Assembly: GCF_016584085.1 (NCBI RefSeq) | Contig: NZ_NRSJ01000022.1 | Coordinates: 1-64,000 of the forward strand | Length of the DNA: 64,000 nucleotides | Direction: 5' to 3' | Origin: Halochromatium glycolicum | GTDB taxonomy: Bacteria; Pseudomonadota; Gammaproteobacteria; Chromatiales; Chromatiaceae | Shown here: in pieces, positions 24,427 through 33,336 of the stretch | How the letters are laid out: every line of letters begins with the position of its first letter | How positions within the stretch are numbered: the stretch's first letter is position 1 | The notes under the pieces: model-generated | Database searches by the model: none | The model's input: only the letters and a program-made list of their open reading frames with translations | What the model was told of the DNA's origin: nothing | Program-made: the position numbers and the translations under genes

Positions 24427-25076
24427 TCCTTGCCGAGCTCGACCAGATGATCGAGGAGCGCCTCGGTCTGCGCTGCATCAAGCGAGCCGCATTGATCGGC
24501 TGCGGGATGTGTTCGCCGCCCAGCGCCGAAGTCGCGGATCTGCTTGCTCAGATAGGCGGGATACTGATCGATCAGCGGGGGGGCGCTGCCGCCGCCGCCT
24601 TCGTCGCCGTGACAGCTGGCGCAGTCGGCCTGATAGCGCTCAGCCCCGGCGGCTGCCAGTGCCTGCTTTGAACCGTAGGTCTCGATCGCGTCACGACTCG
24701 GCTCATAGGGCCAGAGCGCGAGTTGCGGCGGGGGCATCGCGGCGATATGCGCAGAGACCTTGTCGATCACCGTCTCGTCGAAACGATGGTGCTTGAAGAT
24801 CGGGATCATCGGCTTGTTGACACGGCGCTGGGCCTTGAAATCATGCAGCTGCTTATCGATGTAGCCAACCGGAAGACCTGCGATGCGCGGATATTTGCCG
24901 GATTCGCCACCGGCACCCCTGTCACCATGGCAGCTCTCGCAGTAGCGGTAGATCGCTTCCCCGGTGACCCCTTCTTGCTGCTGTGCTGCAGTAGGGCCTG
25001 GTAAGGGGCCGGTCAGCAGCAATGCCAGAATGCAGCAGCGGGCAAGGGTTGGGATGGAGAAGCTTGAATGGGACAT
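24423..25076 (-). CDS. dihaem cytochrome c4-like protein
   Basis: A 217-residue periplasmic protein with a signal peptide ending near residue 31 (PTAAQ) and two c-type haem sites, CESCH (46-50) and CASCH (152-156). Methionine ligand candidates lie in each half (NKPMIPIF near 90; AAMPPP near 114). The duplicated layout is that of cytochrome c4, an electron carrier between the bc1 complex and terminal acceptors. It is first in an operon whose next two genes encode a glycosyltransferase and a methyltransferase, an unexplained pairing. The 424 bp upstream hold only a fragment of a dispersed repeat (about 25245-25300). Confidence 0.9.
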   Translation of the reverse strand: MSHSSFSIPTLARCCILALLLTGPLPGPTAAQQQEGVTGEAIYRYCESCHGDRGAGGESGKYPRIAGLPVGYIDKQLHDFKAQRRVNKPMIPIFKHHRFDETVIDKVSAHIAAMPPPQLALWPYEPSRDAIETYGSKQALAAAGAERYQADCASCHGDEGGGGSAPPLIDQYPAYLSKQIRDFGAGRRTHPAADQCGSLDAAQTEALLDHLVELGKD

Positions 25077-25500
25077 CGGTGCGGCCTGATCGCTAGCGTG
25101 AAACAGTCTGATTCGGGATGATCGCGCCTGCTGATGATAAGGTCGCCGGGGCCATTGAACTAGGGCAGATGGCCCGATCGACTCTGGATTCGGCCGAGAG
25201 GCGTTAGCTTATGGTGTCGCCTCATCAATACACCTGCCAGGCTGAACAAGCTGCTGATTTCTGAGCCGATACAGGGCATTCTGTTAGGGTTCCCAAGGCT
25301 GTCGCCGTGCGTGAGTCCCGGGGCGAGGATCGATCCGCCGGGTTTCACGAACGCGGACTCGATACTCCGATGGGCTTCTCTGCTGGGTGCCGAGCCGTCG
25401 TGAATGGCGCCGGCGATCCTTGACGACGGACAACGCAATGAGTGGGCGACCATGCTTGAATCGGCGGTCGCGTGTTGACAGCCCCCGCCGTTTGCCCGAT

Positions 25501-26127
25501 ATGAAACGCAAAGCATTGATTGCGATCGCCGCCTTGATCCCGCTCGTGCTGATCGGGGCTGCCCTGTTGTCACTGCCCGAGCCCGATTTTGAGGTCGTCG
25601 CCAAGGGTGACGGTTACGAACTGCGGCGCTATGAGCCGTTCAATGTCGCGCAGACACGGGTCGCCGGCGACTTCGACGGCGCAACCGAGAACGCCTTCGA
25701 GCGCCTCGTGGACTACATCCAGCGCGGCAATCGCGGTAACCGCAATCTGCCGATGATGGCCCCTGTGAACCAGTTCCGAGCCGAGGACGATGCGTCGAGC
25801 TCGTGGCTGGTGCAGTTCGTGATGCCGACGGAGTATCCGCTATCCTATCTGCCGGCCCCGGCCGACGAGCGGGTCTTGCTGCAGACGATGCCCGAGCGCC
25901 TCGTCGCTGCGCTCCGCTATCGTGGCGGCTGGAGCGAGGAACGCTACCGCGAGCACGAGGCCGCGCTGCTGCAGGCGCTCGAGGACGATGGGCTCCGGGT
26001 TATCGGCGCGCCGGTGTTCGCGCGGTACAATGCCCCTTTCGTACCCGGGTTTTTACGCCGGAATGAGGTCTTGGTCGAGGTTGCCGACGACTCTCCGTCC
26101 GACGAAGTTCCGCCACTCGATAGGTGA
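25501..26127 (+). CDS. SOUL-family haem-binding protein
   Basis: A 208-residue protein with one N-terminal hydrophobic segment (about 3-22), so it is membrane-anchored or secreted, followed by the SOUL/HBP fold: FEVVAKGDGYELRRYEPF, a central NLPMMAPVN stretch, FVMPTEYPL and YNAPFVPGFLRRNEV. Family members bind tetrapyrroles. The ATG at 25501 begins the hydrophobic segment; an upstream reading from 25387 has no ribosome site. The stop overlaps the GTG of the next gene (GTGA), indicating co-translation with the alpha/beta-hydrolase-like protein. Confidence 0.88.
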   Translation: MKRKALIAIAALIPLVLIGAALLSLPEPDFEVVAKGDGYELRRYEPFNVAQTRVAGDFDGATENAFERLVDYIQRGNRGNRNLPMMAPVNQFRAEDDASSSWLVQFVMPTEYPLSYLPAPADERVLLQTMPERLVAALRYRGGWSEERYREHEAALLQALEDDGLRVIGAPVFARYNAPFVPGFLRRNEVLVEVADDSPSDEVPPLDR

Positions 26128-27080
26128 ATCCCATGTCCGTAGTCACGGGAGCGCGTTTTGGTCTCCGCCTCGATCCGCTTGCCTCGGCCGCTTCTGCGCC
26201 GTTGCGCCGGCAGGTGGAGCTGCCCGAGGCACTTGATGCCACGCGCGACAGCTTTGCGACCACGCATCTGAAAGAGATCAGCTACTACGTCGGCGGGCCG
26301 GAGGATGGCCGACCGCTGGTGTTGCTGCACAGCATCAATGCAGCGCCCAGCGCGTTCGAGATGAAACCACTCTACGACCACTACTGCGCCAGCCGCCGTG
26401 TCTATGTGCCAGAACTGCCGGGATTCGGCTTTTCGGACCGCAGCGATCGCCCCTACTCTCCGGAACTCTATGCGAACGCGATCAATGCCTTCTTGACCAA
26501 TGTGGTGCAGGCTCCGGCCGATGTGATCGCGTTTTCGCTGAGCAGCGAGTTTGCTGCACGGGCAGCGCTCGCGGCGAGTGAGCGCTTTCTGAGCTTGGCG
26601 CTGCTGTCGCCGACGGGCTTCAGCGATCGCAAGCTGCCCTCCGGCGGCGTTGGTCGGGCCATGCATGGCTTCTTCACCTTGCCCGGTCTCGGCCAGGGTC
26701 TCTACGAGCTGTTGACCAAACGGCCGAGCATTCGCTACTTCCTGCGCCGGAGCTATGTCGGCGAGCCACCCGAGGCGATGGTCGATTACGCCTATGCGAC
26801 CTCGCACCAGCCCGGTGCGCGGCATGCGCCGTACTATTTCCTGGCCGGGCAGCTGTTTACCCGCCAGGCGACCGAGACCCTTTACGCCAAACTCGGGCTC
26901 CCGGTACTGGTGCTTTACGATCGCGATGCCAATGTCGGCTTTGAGCTGCTGCCGGATTTCCTCTCGACCCACCCAAACTGGAAGGCCGTTCGCGTCGCGC
27001 CGACGCTTGGTATCCCCCAATGGGAGCGCCCGGAGGGCGTTGTCGCTGCGCTCGATGAATTCTGGTCGCAACGTGATTGA
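26124..27080 (+). CDS. alpha/beta-hydrolase fold protein with degenerate active site
   Basis: A 318-residue protein with clear alpha/beta-hydrolase features: the oxyanion strand LVLLHSINAAPSAFEM, VYVPELPGFGFSDRSDRPYS, and a late VLVLYDRDANVGFE with the acid. The nucleophile elbow reads FSLSSEF instead of GxSxG, and the usual histidine loop near the end reads TLGIPQWERPEG with no histidine. The triad is therefore incomplete, so it may not be a normal esterase. Start is GTG at 26124, overlapping the SOUL gene stop, or ATG at 26133. The overlap suggests a joint task, perhaps with a tetrapyrrole or a lipid. Confidence 0.78.
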   Translation: MNPMSVVTGARFGLRLDPLASAASAPLRRQVELPEALDATRDSFATTHLKEISYYVGGPEDGRPLVLLHSINAAPSAFEMKPLYDHYCASRRVYVPELPGFGFSDRSDRPYSPELYANAINAFLTNVVQAPADVIAFSLSSEFAARAALAASERFLSLALLSPTGFSDRKLPSGGVGRAMHGFFTLPGLGQGLYELLTKRPSIRYFLRRSYVGEPPEAMVDYAYATSHQPGARHAPYYFLAGQLFTRQATETLYAKLGLPVLVLYDRDANVGFELLPDFLSTHPNWKAVRVAPTLGIPQWERPEGVVAALDEFWSQRD

Positions 27081-27210
27081 CCCATCGGGCTCGGCGGTGA
27101 CACGGCGGTCATCCAATTCGAATCCCTTGCCGCTGTAGCGCGCCGGCGTCGGCTTGGCGGCGGCCAAGCTCGACGCCTGGGCTTCGCTTGGATTCAGCCA
27201 AGGTTCTAAC

Positions 27211-28596
27211 GTGCTCGCTCCGCTGCAAGTGCTCGACCAGTTGAAGGTATCCCTCGCCGAAGGCATCGGCAGACTGCCTCTGAACGGCGAGGACGGGATG
27301 GTCTCGTTGCTGTTGGGGCTGCCGCGTGTGCCGACCTCGCTGCCGCAGCGAGTGGGTCCGCATTTTCACTTCCGGCATGTGCACCGTGACGATCTGCGAG
27401 CCGGTTACGGTATTGCCGCCGAGTGGAGCGCCGGGGGTCCGGCGAGGCTCGAGCAGTTGGCCGAGTCTGCGCGCGGACTGCGAGCGGTCTGGGAACGTGT
27501 CGATCCGGACGAGACCGGCTTCGATGCCTTTGCGATGTTGGGCTTCGCGGCCACCGTTGATGCAGCGCCGATGATCGAGGACCATCTGCCGAACGCGCTG
27601 TTCTGGGTGCCCGAGGTCGGGATTCGCTCGAGTGGCGGCAGTGCCGTCTTGGTGCTCTCGACGCGTCGTCCGGCGCAGGCCTCGGCGCTGCTGCAGCGCT
27701 GGAGCGGGTTGCTCGATGAGTTGATCCCGTCCTTCTACCAACCGGTCGATGGTCCGCGGATGCCTGCCGACCTGCGGCGGGAGTTCGCCGAGCCGGACCG
27801 TGCCGGTTGGGCCGAGCTGGTGAAGGCTGCGCTCGCTCAGATCCACCAAGGTGCGCTGCAGAAGGTCGTGCTCTCGCGCCGGATCGACGTCACCGGCACC
27901 CGCTGCTTCGATGTCAACCGGCTGCTGGGGGCCTTGAGCTGCCTGTTCCCGTCCTGTCAGATCGTGAGTCTACGCCGCAACGGGTCGACCTTCGTCGCCG
28001 CCACGCCGGAACGGCTGCTGAGCCAGCATGGCCGGGCCATCGAGGTCGACGCGATCGCCGGCACCGCTGGCCGTGACCAGGATGTCGATGCCGATACGGC
28101 GCTGGCCGAGGCCCTCTGCACCTCGGACAAGAACCTGCGTGAGCATCAGTTCGTCATCGATGCGATCCGCGAAGCCTTGCAGCCCTGCTGCGCCCGGATT
28201 GAGGCACCGGAACAGCCGCAGCTGATGCAGTTGAGTAATGCCCAGCACCTATGGAGCCCGATTCGGGCCCAGGCCGACGAGGCGGTGGATCTCTTCGAGC
28301 TGGCCGCGCGGCTGCATCCGACCCCGGCGACCAACGGTCAGCCCCGCCATAGCGCGAGCGGTTGGCTGCAGGCGGGCGAGCCCTTCCAGCGCGGCTGGTA
28401 TACCGGTGCTGCTGGTACGCTCGAGCCGGACCTCAGCGGGGAACTCTGGGTCCTACTGCGCTGCGCCCGGCTCTGCGGTCAGCGCGCCGAGCTCTATGCT
28501 GGTGCCGGGATCGTCGCGGGCTCTGATCCCGGCACCGAATGGGAGGAGACCGAGGCCAAGCTCAGCGCGATGCTGTCCGCGCTGCAGTACGCGTGA
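27211..28596 (+). CDS. menF: isochorismate synthase
   Basis: Converts chorismate to isochorismate, the first step of the menaquinone pathway. From the GTG at 27211 the protein has 461 residues. The chorismate-binding domain fills the C-terminal half: KVVLSRRIDVTG, FVAATPERLLSQ, DAIAGTAGRD, NLREHQFVIDAI, LHPTPATNGQP and ELYAGAGIVAGSDPGTEWEET with the Mg-binding glutamates. The next gene menD starts inside its stop codon (GTGA). The start is uncertain: TTG at 27154 is in frame, but AAGG before 27211 is a better ribosome site. Confidence 0.93.
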   Translation: MLAPLQVLDQLKVSLAEGIGRLPLNGEDGMVSLLLGLPRVPTSLPQRVGPHFHFRHVHRDDLRAGYGIAAEWSAGGPARLEQLAESARGLRAVWERVDPDETGFDAFAMLGFAATVDAAPMIEDHLPNALFWVPEVGIRSSGGSAVLVLSTRRPAQASALLQRWSGLLDELIPSFYQPVDGPRMPADLRREFAEPDRAGWAELVKAALAQIHQGALQKVVLSRRIDVTGTRCFDVNRLLGALSCLFPSCQIVSLRRNGSTFVAATPERLLSQHGRAIEVDAIAGTAGRDQDVDADTALAEALCTSDKNLREHQFVIDAIREALQPCCARIEAPEQPQLMQLSNAQHLWSPIRAQADEAVDLFELAARLHPTPATNGQPRHSASGWLQAGEPFQRGWYTGAAGTLEPDLSGELWVLLRCARLCGQRAELYAGAGIVAGSDPGTEWEETEAKLSAMLSALQYA

Positions 28597-30596
28597 GCGC
28601 GCCGGCCCAGACATCGAGCGCCGCCGCCGGCTTCGCCGAGGACCTCGGCTGTTGCAATCTGCGCTGGTCGTTGGCGCTGCTCGAAGGCATGGTCGCGGCC
28701 GGAATCAGCCAGCTGGTGCTGTCGCCGGGGGCGCGTTCGACCCCAGTCGTGATCGCCGCGCAGCGCTTGGAGCAGGCGGGCCATCTGGTGCTGACGCCGG
28801 TGCTCGATGAGCGCAGCGCAGGCTTCTTCGCGCTCGGTCTCGCTCGTGCCAGTCTGCAGCCGGTGGCGCTGCTTGCGACCTCCGGCAGCGCGCCGGCGCA
28901 CTGGTATCCGGCGGTGATCGAGGCATCAGAATCCGGTCTGCCGTTGTTGCTGCTCTCGGCCGATCGGCCGCCGCGGCTGCATGGCTGGGGCGCCAACCAG
29001 ACCATCGATCAAACGCGGCTGTTCGGCGCCTTCGTACGTGAGTTCCATGATCCCGGCCCGCCGCAGCCCTGCCCCTCCCGGTCCGCCGCGTCCCAGCACG
29101 AAGCCGTCCAGTCCGACGCACCCGGGCCCTCGCAGTCGCAGGCAGCCGCCGCCCTCAAGGCGCAGCGCGCGCTTGGCCGGCGTGCGGCTGAGGTCAGCCA
29201 GGGCCGGCACGCCGGGCCGGTGCACATCAACCTGCCGTTCGATGAGCCATTGGTTCCTGGGCAGGACTGCAATGCCACGGTTGTGATACCGGGGCACGCG
29301 CTGCCGAGCTCAAGTCCCGAGCCGACGGTGTCGTCAACGTCACCGGGAACGCTGGCCAGCCCGCCGCGGACGGCGTTCAGCCAAGGCTCGACAGCGCCTG
29401 GGCTCGAACCCACAAGTGATAGTGAGGCTCGGCCCGCAGCGCTCAGCGTTCGGGCTAAGCTCTCCGGCTGGCCTAAAGGGCGCGGGCTGATCGTCTGCGG
29501 GCCCGGCGCCGAGCAGCGGACTCCCGTCAGCGCGCAAGCTGATCGGCTTCCACTGCAACAGGCGTTGGCGCCTGCGCTCTGGCGCTGCGCCGATGTGCTG
29601 GCGCTGCCGGTCTTGGTCGATCCGCTCTCGGGATTGCGCACAGGTCCCGGCTCGGATGCGCGCGTGAGCGCCTATGATGCGATCCTGCGCAACTCGAGCG
29701 CGGCGCAGGCGCTGCGGCCGGACTGGGTGCTGCGGATCGGCCGGGCGCCGGTGTCGAAGGTGCTCGGTCGATGGCTCGAGGGGGTGCCGGCGATCCTCGC
29801 CGATCCGGCCGGGCGCTGGTCCGACCCGGGGCACGACGCGCTGAGCCGACTCGAGCTGCCCGCCGCGGCGGTCTGCGAGGCACTGGTTGCGCAGCAGTTG
29901 GTTGCAGCGGATCAGGAATGGCTCGAGTGCTGGCGCTCGGCCGAGCAGCGCGCTTGGGGGCTGGTCGCGGCCGAGCTCGACGCTGCGTCGGAGGACGGTC
30001 CGGCTGGGCTGGCGCCGCTGACCGAAGGCCAGGTGGTGCACGTACTGCGCCGACTGATTCCAACCGGCGAGGCCCTGTTCTGCGGCAACTCGATGCCGAT
30101 TCGCCAACTCGATACCTGGTGGCGCGGCGGCGACGCTCAGGTTGCACTGCTCGGGAACCGCGGCGCCAGCGGGATCGATGGCTATCTGTCGACCTTGGCC
30201 GGGCTCAGTGCTGCCGGGCTGCATTGTTGGGGGCTGACTGGAGACCTGTCCTTTTGCCACGATCTGAGCGGGCTGCTGCTGGCGGCACGGCTCGACCGGC
30301 CGCTGCTGGTGCTGAATAATGACGGCGGCCATATCTTCGACTATCTGCCGCAAAACGGTCTGCCCGACTTCGAGCGTCTGTGGCAGACGCCGCAGCGGGT
30401 CTCGATCGGGGCGGTGGCTGCCCTTGCCGGTCTGCAGCACAGGCAGGTTGGCGATGTGGTAGGCCTCGAGCAGGCGCTGGCCGATATCGGGCTCGGCCCT
30501 GCGGTGATCGAGGTGTGGGTCGATCCGGAGATCAGTCGGCGGACCCATCTTGGGCTCTGGGAGCGTCTGGCCCGGACCTCGACCCTGAGCGATTGA
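28593..30596 (+). CDS. menD: SEPHCHC synthase (thiamine diphosphate-dependent)
   Basis: Joins isochorismate and 2-oxoglutarate to make SEPHCHC, step two of menaquinone synthesis. The protein has 667 residues, about 100 more than most MenD. Family features are present: LVLSPGARSTP and the substrate-binding LDERSAGFFALG in the N-terminal domain, GPVHINLPFDEPL, and the ThDP site around GNRGASGIDGYLSTLAG and LTGDLSFCHDLSGL near the C-terminus. The extra length is a Pro/Ser/Ala-rich stretch after the N-terminal domain (about residues 150-180 and 230-290). Translational coupling to menF is indicated by the GTGA overlap. Confidence 0.94.
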   Translation: MSAPAQTSSAAAGFAEDLGCCNLRWSLALLEGMVAAGISQLVLSPGARSTPVVIAAQRLEQAGHLVLTPVLDERSAGFFALGLARASLQPVALLATSGSAPAHWYPAVIEASESGLPLLLLSADRPPRLHGWGANQTIDQTRLFGAFVREFHDPGPPQPCPSRSAASQHEAVQSDAPGPSQSQAAAALKAQRALGRRAAEVSQGRHAGPVHINLPFDEPLVPGQDCNATVVIPGHALPSSSPEPTVSSTSPGTLASPPRTAFSQGSTAPGLEPTSDSEARPAALSVRAKLSGWPKGRGLIVCGPGAEQRTPVSAQADRLPLQQALAPALWRCADVLALPVLVDPLSGLRTGPGSDARVSAYDAILRNSSAAQALRPDWVLRIGRAPVSKVLGRWLEGVPAILADPAGRWSDPGHDALSRLELPAAAVCEALVAQQLVAADQEWLECWRSAEQRAWGLVAAELDAASEDGPAGLAPLTEGQVVHVLRRLIPTGEALFCGNSMPIRQLDTWWRGGDAQVALLGNRGASGIDGYLSTLAGLSAAGLHCWGLTGDLSFCHDLSGLLLAARLDRPLLVLNNDGGHIFDYLPQNGLPDFERLWQTPQRVSIGAVAALAGLQHRQVGDVVGLEQALADIGLGPAVIEVWVDPEISRRTHLGLWERLARTSTLSD

Positions 30597-30724
30597 CTCC
30601 CCGGCACACCAGCGCAGCCTTGTGGTCAGAGCCGAGAGCCGAGAGCCGAGAATCAGGCTAGTACCGCGTTCCACCTTATTTTGCCGTCGTTCCAGCAGGA
30701 TGCCGGAACCCAGTGCCAAAGGCG

Positions 30725-30888
30725 TTAGGCGATTGCCGGAAAAGCTCGTACCGAATTGCGCAGGATGTTCGGTTGCCTTCGAGGAGCGTCGCCGGGAGCA
30801 TAGCCGGGCTATGTGACCGGCGGCGCGACGAAGAAGGCGAGCGAAAAGACCAGCAAGGCGGTATGAGCTTTGACAGAAATCGCCTTAG
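30725..30888 (-). repeat. 164-bp interspersed element, family A, copy 2
   Basis: Reverse orientation relative to the copy at 2008; begins TTAGGCGATTGCCGG and ends GACAGAAATCGCCTTAG. It stands between menD and menB and breaks the men cluster into two transcription blocks. A GAGCCGA tandem triplet lies just before it (about 30630-30655). Nothing else is seen in 30597-31066. Confidence 0.85.
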
Positions 30889-31066
30889 CTCGCGGTCGGC
30901 ACAGAGTGGCAAGATAAGCTGGAACGGTCTACTAGGTGCCTGCGCTGTTCAGGGCGATACGGGGCCGGATGATCAACGAGACCGATGAAGGTGGGCTCGA
31001 GTGCCCGGCGCGCTGGCGTTCTGCACTGGCGCAGCAGTGGAAATCGACAAGAGAACAAGACTGATC

Positions 31067-31915
31067 ATGACCGAAGACCAACAGCCGCCCAAGCCGATCG
31101 CCTGGGAGCCGGTGACCGAGCCCGGCTATCAGGACATCCTGATGCACCGAGCCGAGGGTATCGCCAAGATCACGATCAACCGGCCCGAGGTACGCAATGC
31201 GTTCCGGCCGGAGACCGTGCTCGAGCTCAGTGACGCGTTCCGCCGTGCCCATCTGGACCCCCAGATCGGCGTGATCATCTTGACCGGCGCCGGCGAGCTG
31301 GCATTCTGCTCCGGCGGCGATCAGCGCATCCGCGGTGATGCCGGTTATCGGGACACTGCGGGTGCTGAGCATCTCAATGTGCTCGAGCTGCAGCGTCAGA
31401 TCCGAACCTTGCCGAAGCCGGTGGTCGCGATGGTCGCCGGGTACGCGATCGGCGGCGGTCATGTGCTGCACCTGATCTGCGATCTGAGCATCGCCGCCGA
31501 GAATGCCCGCTTCGGTCAGACCGGACCCAAGGTCGGCAGCTTCGATGCGGGCTTCGGGGCCGGGCAGATGGCGCGTACCATCGGTCTGAAACGGGCCAAG
31601 GAGATCTGGTTCCTGTGCCGCCAGTACGACGCCCAAGAGGCACTGGCGATGGGGCTCGTCAACACCGTGGTGCCGCTCGCGGAGCTGGAGGCGACGACGG
31701 TCGACTGGTGCCGACAGATGCTGAGGCACTCGCCAACGGCCCTGCGTCTGCTCAAGGCCGCCTTCAATGCAGATAGCGACGGGCTCGCCGGAATCCAGGA
31801 GCTGGCCGGCAATGCGACCGGGCTGTTCTACACGACCGCCGAGGCCCAGGAAGGCCGCGATGCCTTTCTCGAGAAGCGCGCTCCCGATTTCGGCCCGTTT
31901 CGGCGCCATTCCTAG
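31067..31915 (+). CDS. menB: 1,4-dihydroxy-2-naphthoyl-CoA synthase
   Basis: Closes the second ring of the naphthoquinone from o-succinylbenzoyl-CoA. A 282-residue crotonase-fold protein with the MenB signatures [42 protein letters not shown] (oxyanion hole), [13 protein letters not shown] and [13 protein letters not shown]. Start at the ATG at 31067; its ribosome site is poor, and the upstream sequence as far as 30888 contains no gene. It may rely on a promoter between the family A element and the start. menA follows after a repeat-filled gap of 334 bp. Confidence 0.95.
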   Translation: MTEDQQPPKPIAWEPVTEPGYQDILMHRAEGIAKITINRPEVRNAFRPETVLELSDAFRRAHLDPQIGVIILTGAGELAFCSGGDQRIRGDAGYRDTAGAEHLNVLELQRQIRTLPKPVVAMVAGYAIGGGHVLHLICDLSIAAENARFGQTGPKVGSFDAGFGAGQMARTIGLKRAKEIWFLCRQYDAQEALAMGLVNTVVPLAELEATTVDWCRQMLRHSPTALRLLKAAFNADSDGLAGIQELAGNATGLFYTTAEAQEGRDAFLEKRAPDFGPFRRHS

Positions 31916-32063
31916 ATGCCCGGGTATGACGTCCGCCTAAGACGCCCTAACAAAGTGCCTCCTGTAGCCAGATAGATCAGGGGTTTGCGCGGGTCAAGCG
32001 GCCGTTTTGATAGGGCCTCTAGGTCTGAGCAAGCCGCTGACTTCGATTGCTTTACTGCGGCCT

Positions 32064-32159
32064 GTTATAGTCGCCCGCCCTGGTTCCCGGACAGGCTGAG
32101 CCGATTGGTGCTGACTGTTCCGGCGTTTTCAGTCCGGCGATCAGGCGGAACGGCGATAA
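32064..32159 (+). repeat. family C element, copy 2
   Basis: Begins GTTATAGTCGCCCGCCCTGG and ends GGCGGAACGGCGATAA; shares CCGGACAGGCTGAG and GCTGACTGTTCCGGCG with the copy at 6536. The preceding stretch 31935-32060 carries pieces of other dispersed repeats (GACGCCCTAACAAAG; GGTCAAGCGGCCGTTTTGA; CTGACTTCGATTG). Together they fill the gap between menB and menA. Confidence 0.75.
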
Positions 32160-32249
32160 GGCTGGTTTGACCCGGATGCGCTGACATCCCCCCGCCCTGC
32201 CGAGCAACCCCTGAGCAAAGCCGAACGACGCAGGCCGAGATAGAGTCCG

Positions 32250-33164
32250 ATGAACCTCCAATCAGAGCAACCCGCCGATGCCGATGAGACGCTTGGGCCG
32301 TTGCGGCGCTGGGTCGAGGCCGCACGCCCGCGGACCCTGCCGTTGGCCGTCTCGCCGGTGTTGGGCGGCCTATTCCTGGCAGTAGCCCAGAGCGGACAGC
32401 TCGCGTTCTTCACTGCGCTGGCGACCCTGATCGCTGCGGCCGGTATCCAGGTCGGTACCAATCTCTACAATGATGCGGCCGATTTCGAGCGTGGCACCGA
32501 TACGCCCGATCGACTGGGTCCGCCGCGGGCGGCCGCTCAGGGCTGGTTCACGGCGGCAGAGGTCAAGCGCGCCGCACATCTGGTGTTCCTGACCAGCTTC
32601 CTGCTTGGGCTGCTGTTGGTGCTGCGCGGCGGCTTGCCGATCTTTCTCCTCGGCGTCGCTGCGATCGCCGCCGGCTATGCCTATACCAGCGGGCCGCGTC
32701 CGATTGCCTATCGCCCCTACGGCGAGCTCTATGTGCTGGTCTTCTTCGGGATCAGCGCGGTCGGCGGCACCTACTACCTCCAGACCCTGACATTGTCGGT
32801 GCAGGCGATTACGCTCGGGATCGCGCTCGGCCTCCCGGCGGCGGCGGTGCTGCTGCTGAACAACTATCGAGATTTCGAGACCGATCGCGCGGCCGGGCGG
32901 CGCACGCTCTGTCATCTGCTCGGCCGGCCAGCGGCGCGGGTGCTCTACGCGGCACTCCTGCTGCTGCCGATCCCATTGCTGCTGCTCGGCGGCTTGCCAA
33001 TGCAGGGCTGGCTACTGCTGCTCGCGCTGCCGCTGGCGCTGGTTCTGATCAGGCGCCTGTGGCAGCTTGAGGGGCGGGCGCTGAACCAGCTGCTGGCTCA
33101 GACTGGGCAATACCAGCTCGCCTTGGTGCTATTGCTCGGGGCCGGGCTGCTGCTCGGGGCCTAG
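32250..33164 (+). CDS. menA: 1,4-dihydroxy-2-naphthoate polyprenyltransferase
   Basis: Attaches the isoprenoid tail to 1,4-dihydroxy-2-naphthoate in the inner membrane. The 304-residue protein has about eight hydrophobic spans. It carries the UbiA-family diphosphate-binding site NLYNDAADFERGTD (about 71-84) and the second acidic motif NNYRDFETDRAAGRRT (about 200-215). The start opens with a polar 16-residue tail typical of MenA. The gene is followed by GACGCCCTAGCAA and CTGATTTCGATGGCCGT, pieces of the dispersed repeat also seen at 19067, then menC after 172 bp. Confidence 0.94.
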   Translation: MNLQSEQPADADETLGPLRRWVEAARPRTLPLAVSPVLGGLFLAVAQSGQLAFFTALATLIAAAGIQVGTNLYNDAADFERGTDTPDRLGPPRAAAQGWFTAAEVKRAAHLVFLTSFLLGLLLVLRGGLPIFLLGVAAIAAGYAYTSGPRPIAYRPYGELYVLVFFGISAVGGTYYLQTLTLSVQAITLGIALGLPAAAVLLLNNYRDFETDRAAGRRTLCHLLGRPAARVLYAALLLLPIPLLLLGGLPMQGWLLLLALPLALVLIRRLWQLEGRALNQLLAQTGQYQLALVLLLGAGLLLGA

Positions 33165-33336
33165 GACGCCCTAGCAATGGGCCGGCCAGCCTAGAGATGC
33201 TGCTGATTTCGATGGCCGTCGGAGGCATTTCGTTCGGACTTATCGGTGCCGCCGCTCAGCTACCGAACCGAGCCGGGGCGTTTCTTGGCTGGCGGCCAGT
33301 CGTCGTCGATATCCCATTCTACTCTCGGCCTGCCTG

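Noticed and set aside
25160..25573. Minus-strand frame before the SOUL gene
   Set aside because: Low-complexity Arg/Ser-rich translation that overlaps the SOUL gene start and contains dispersed-repeat sequence.
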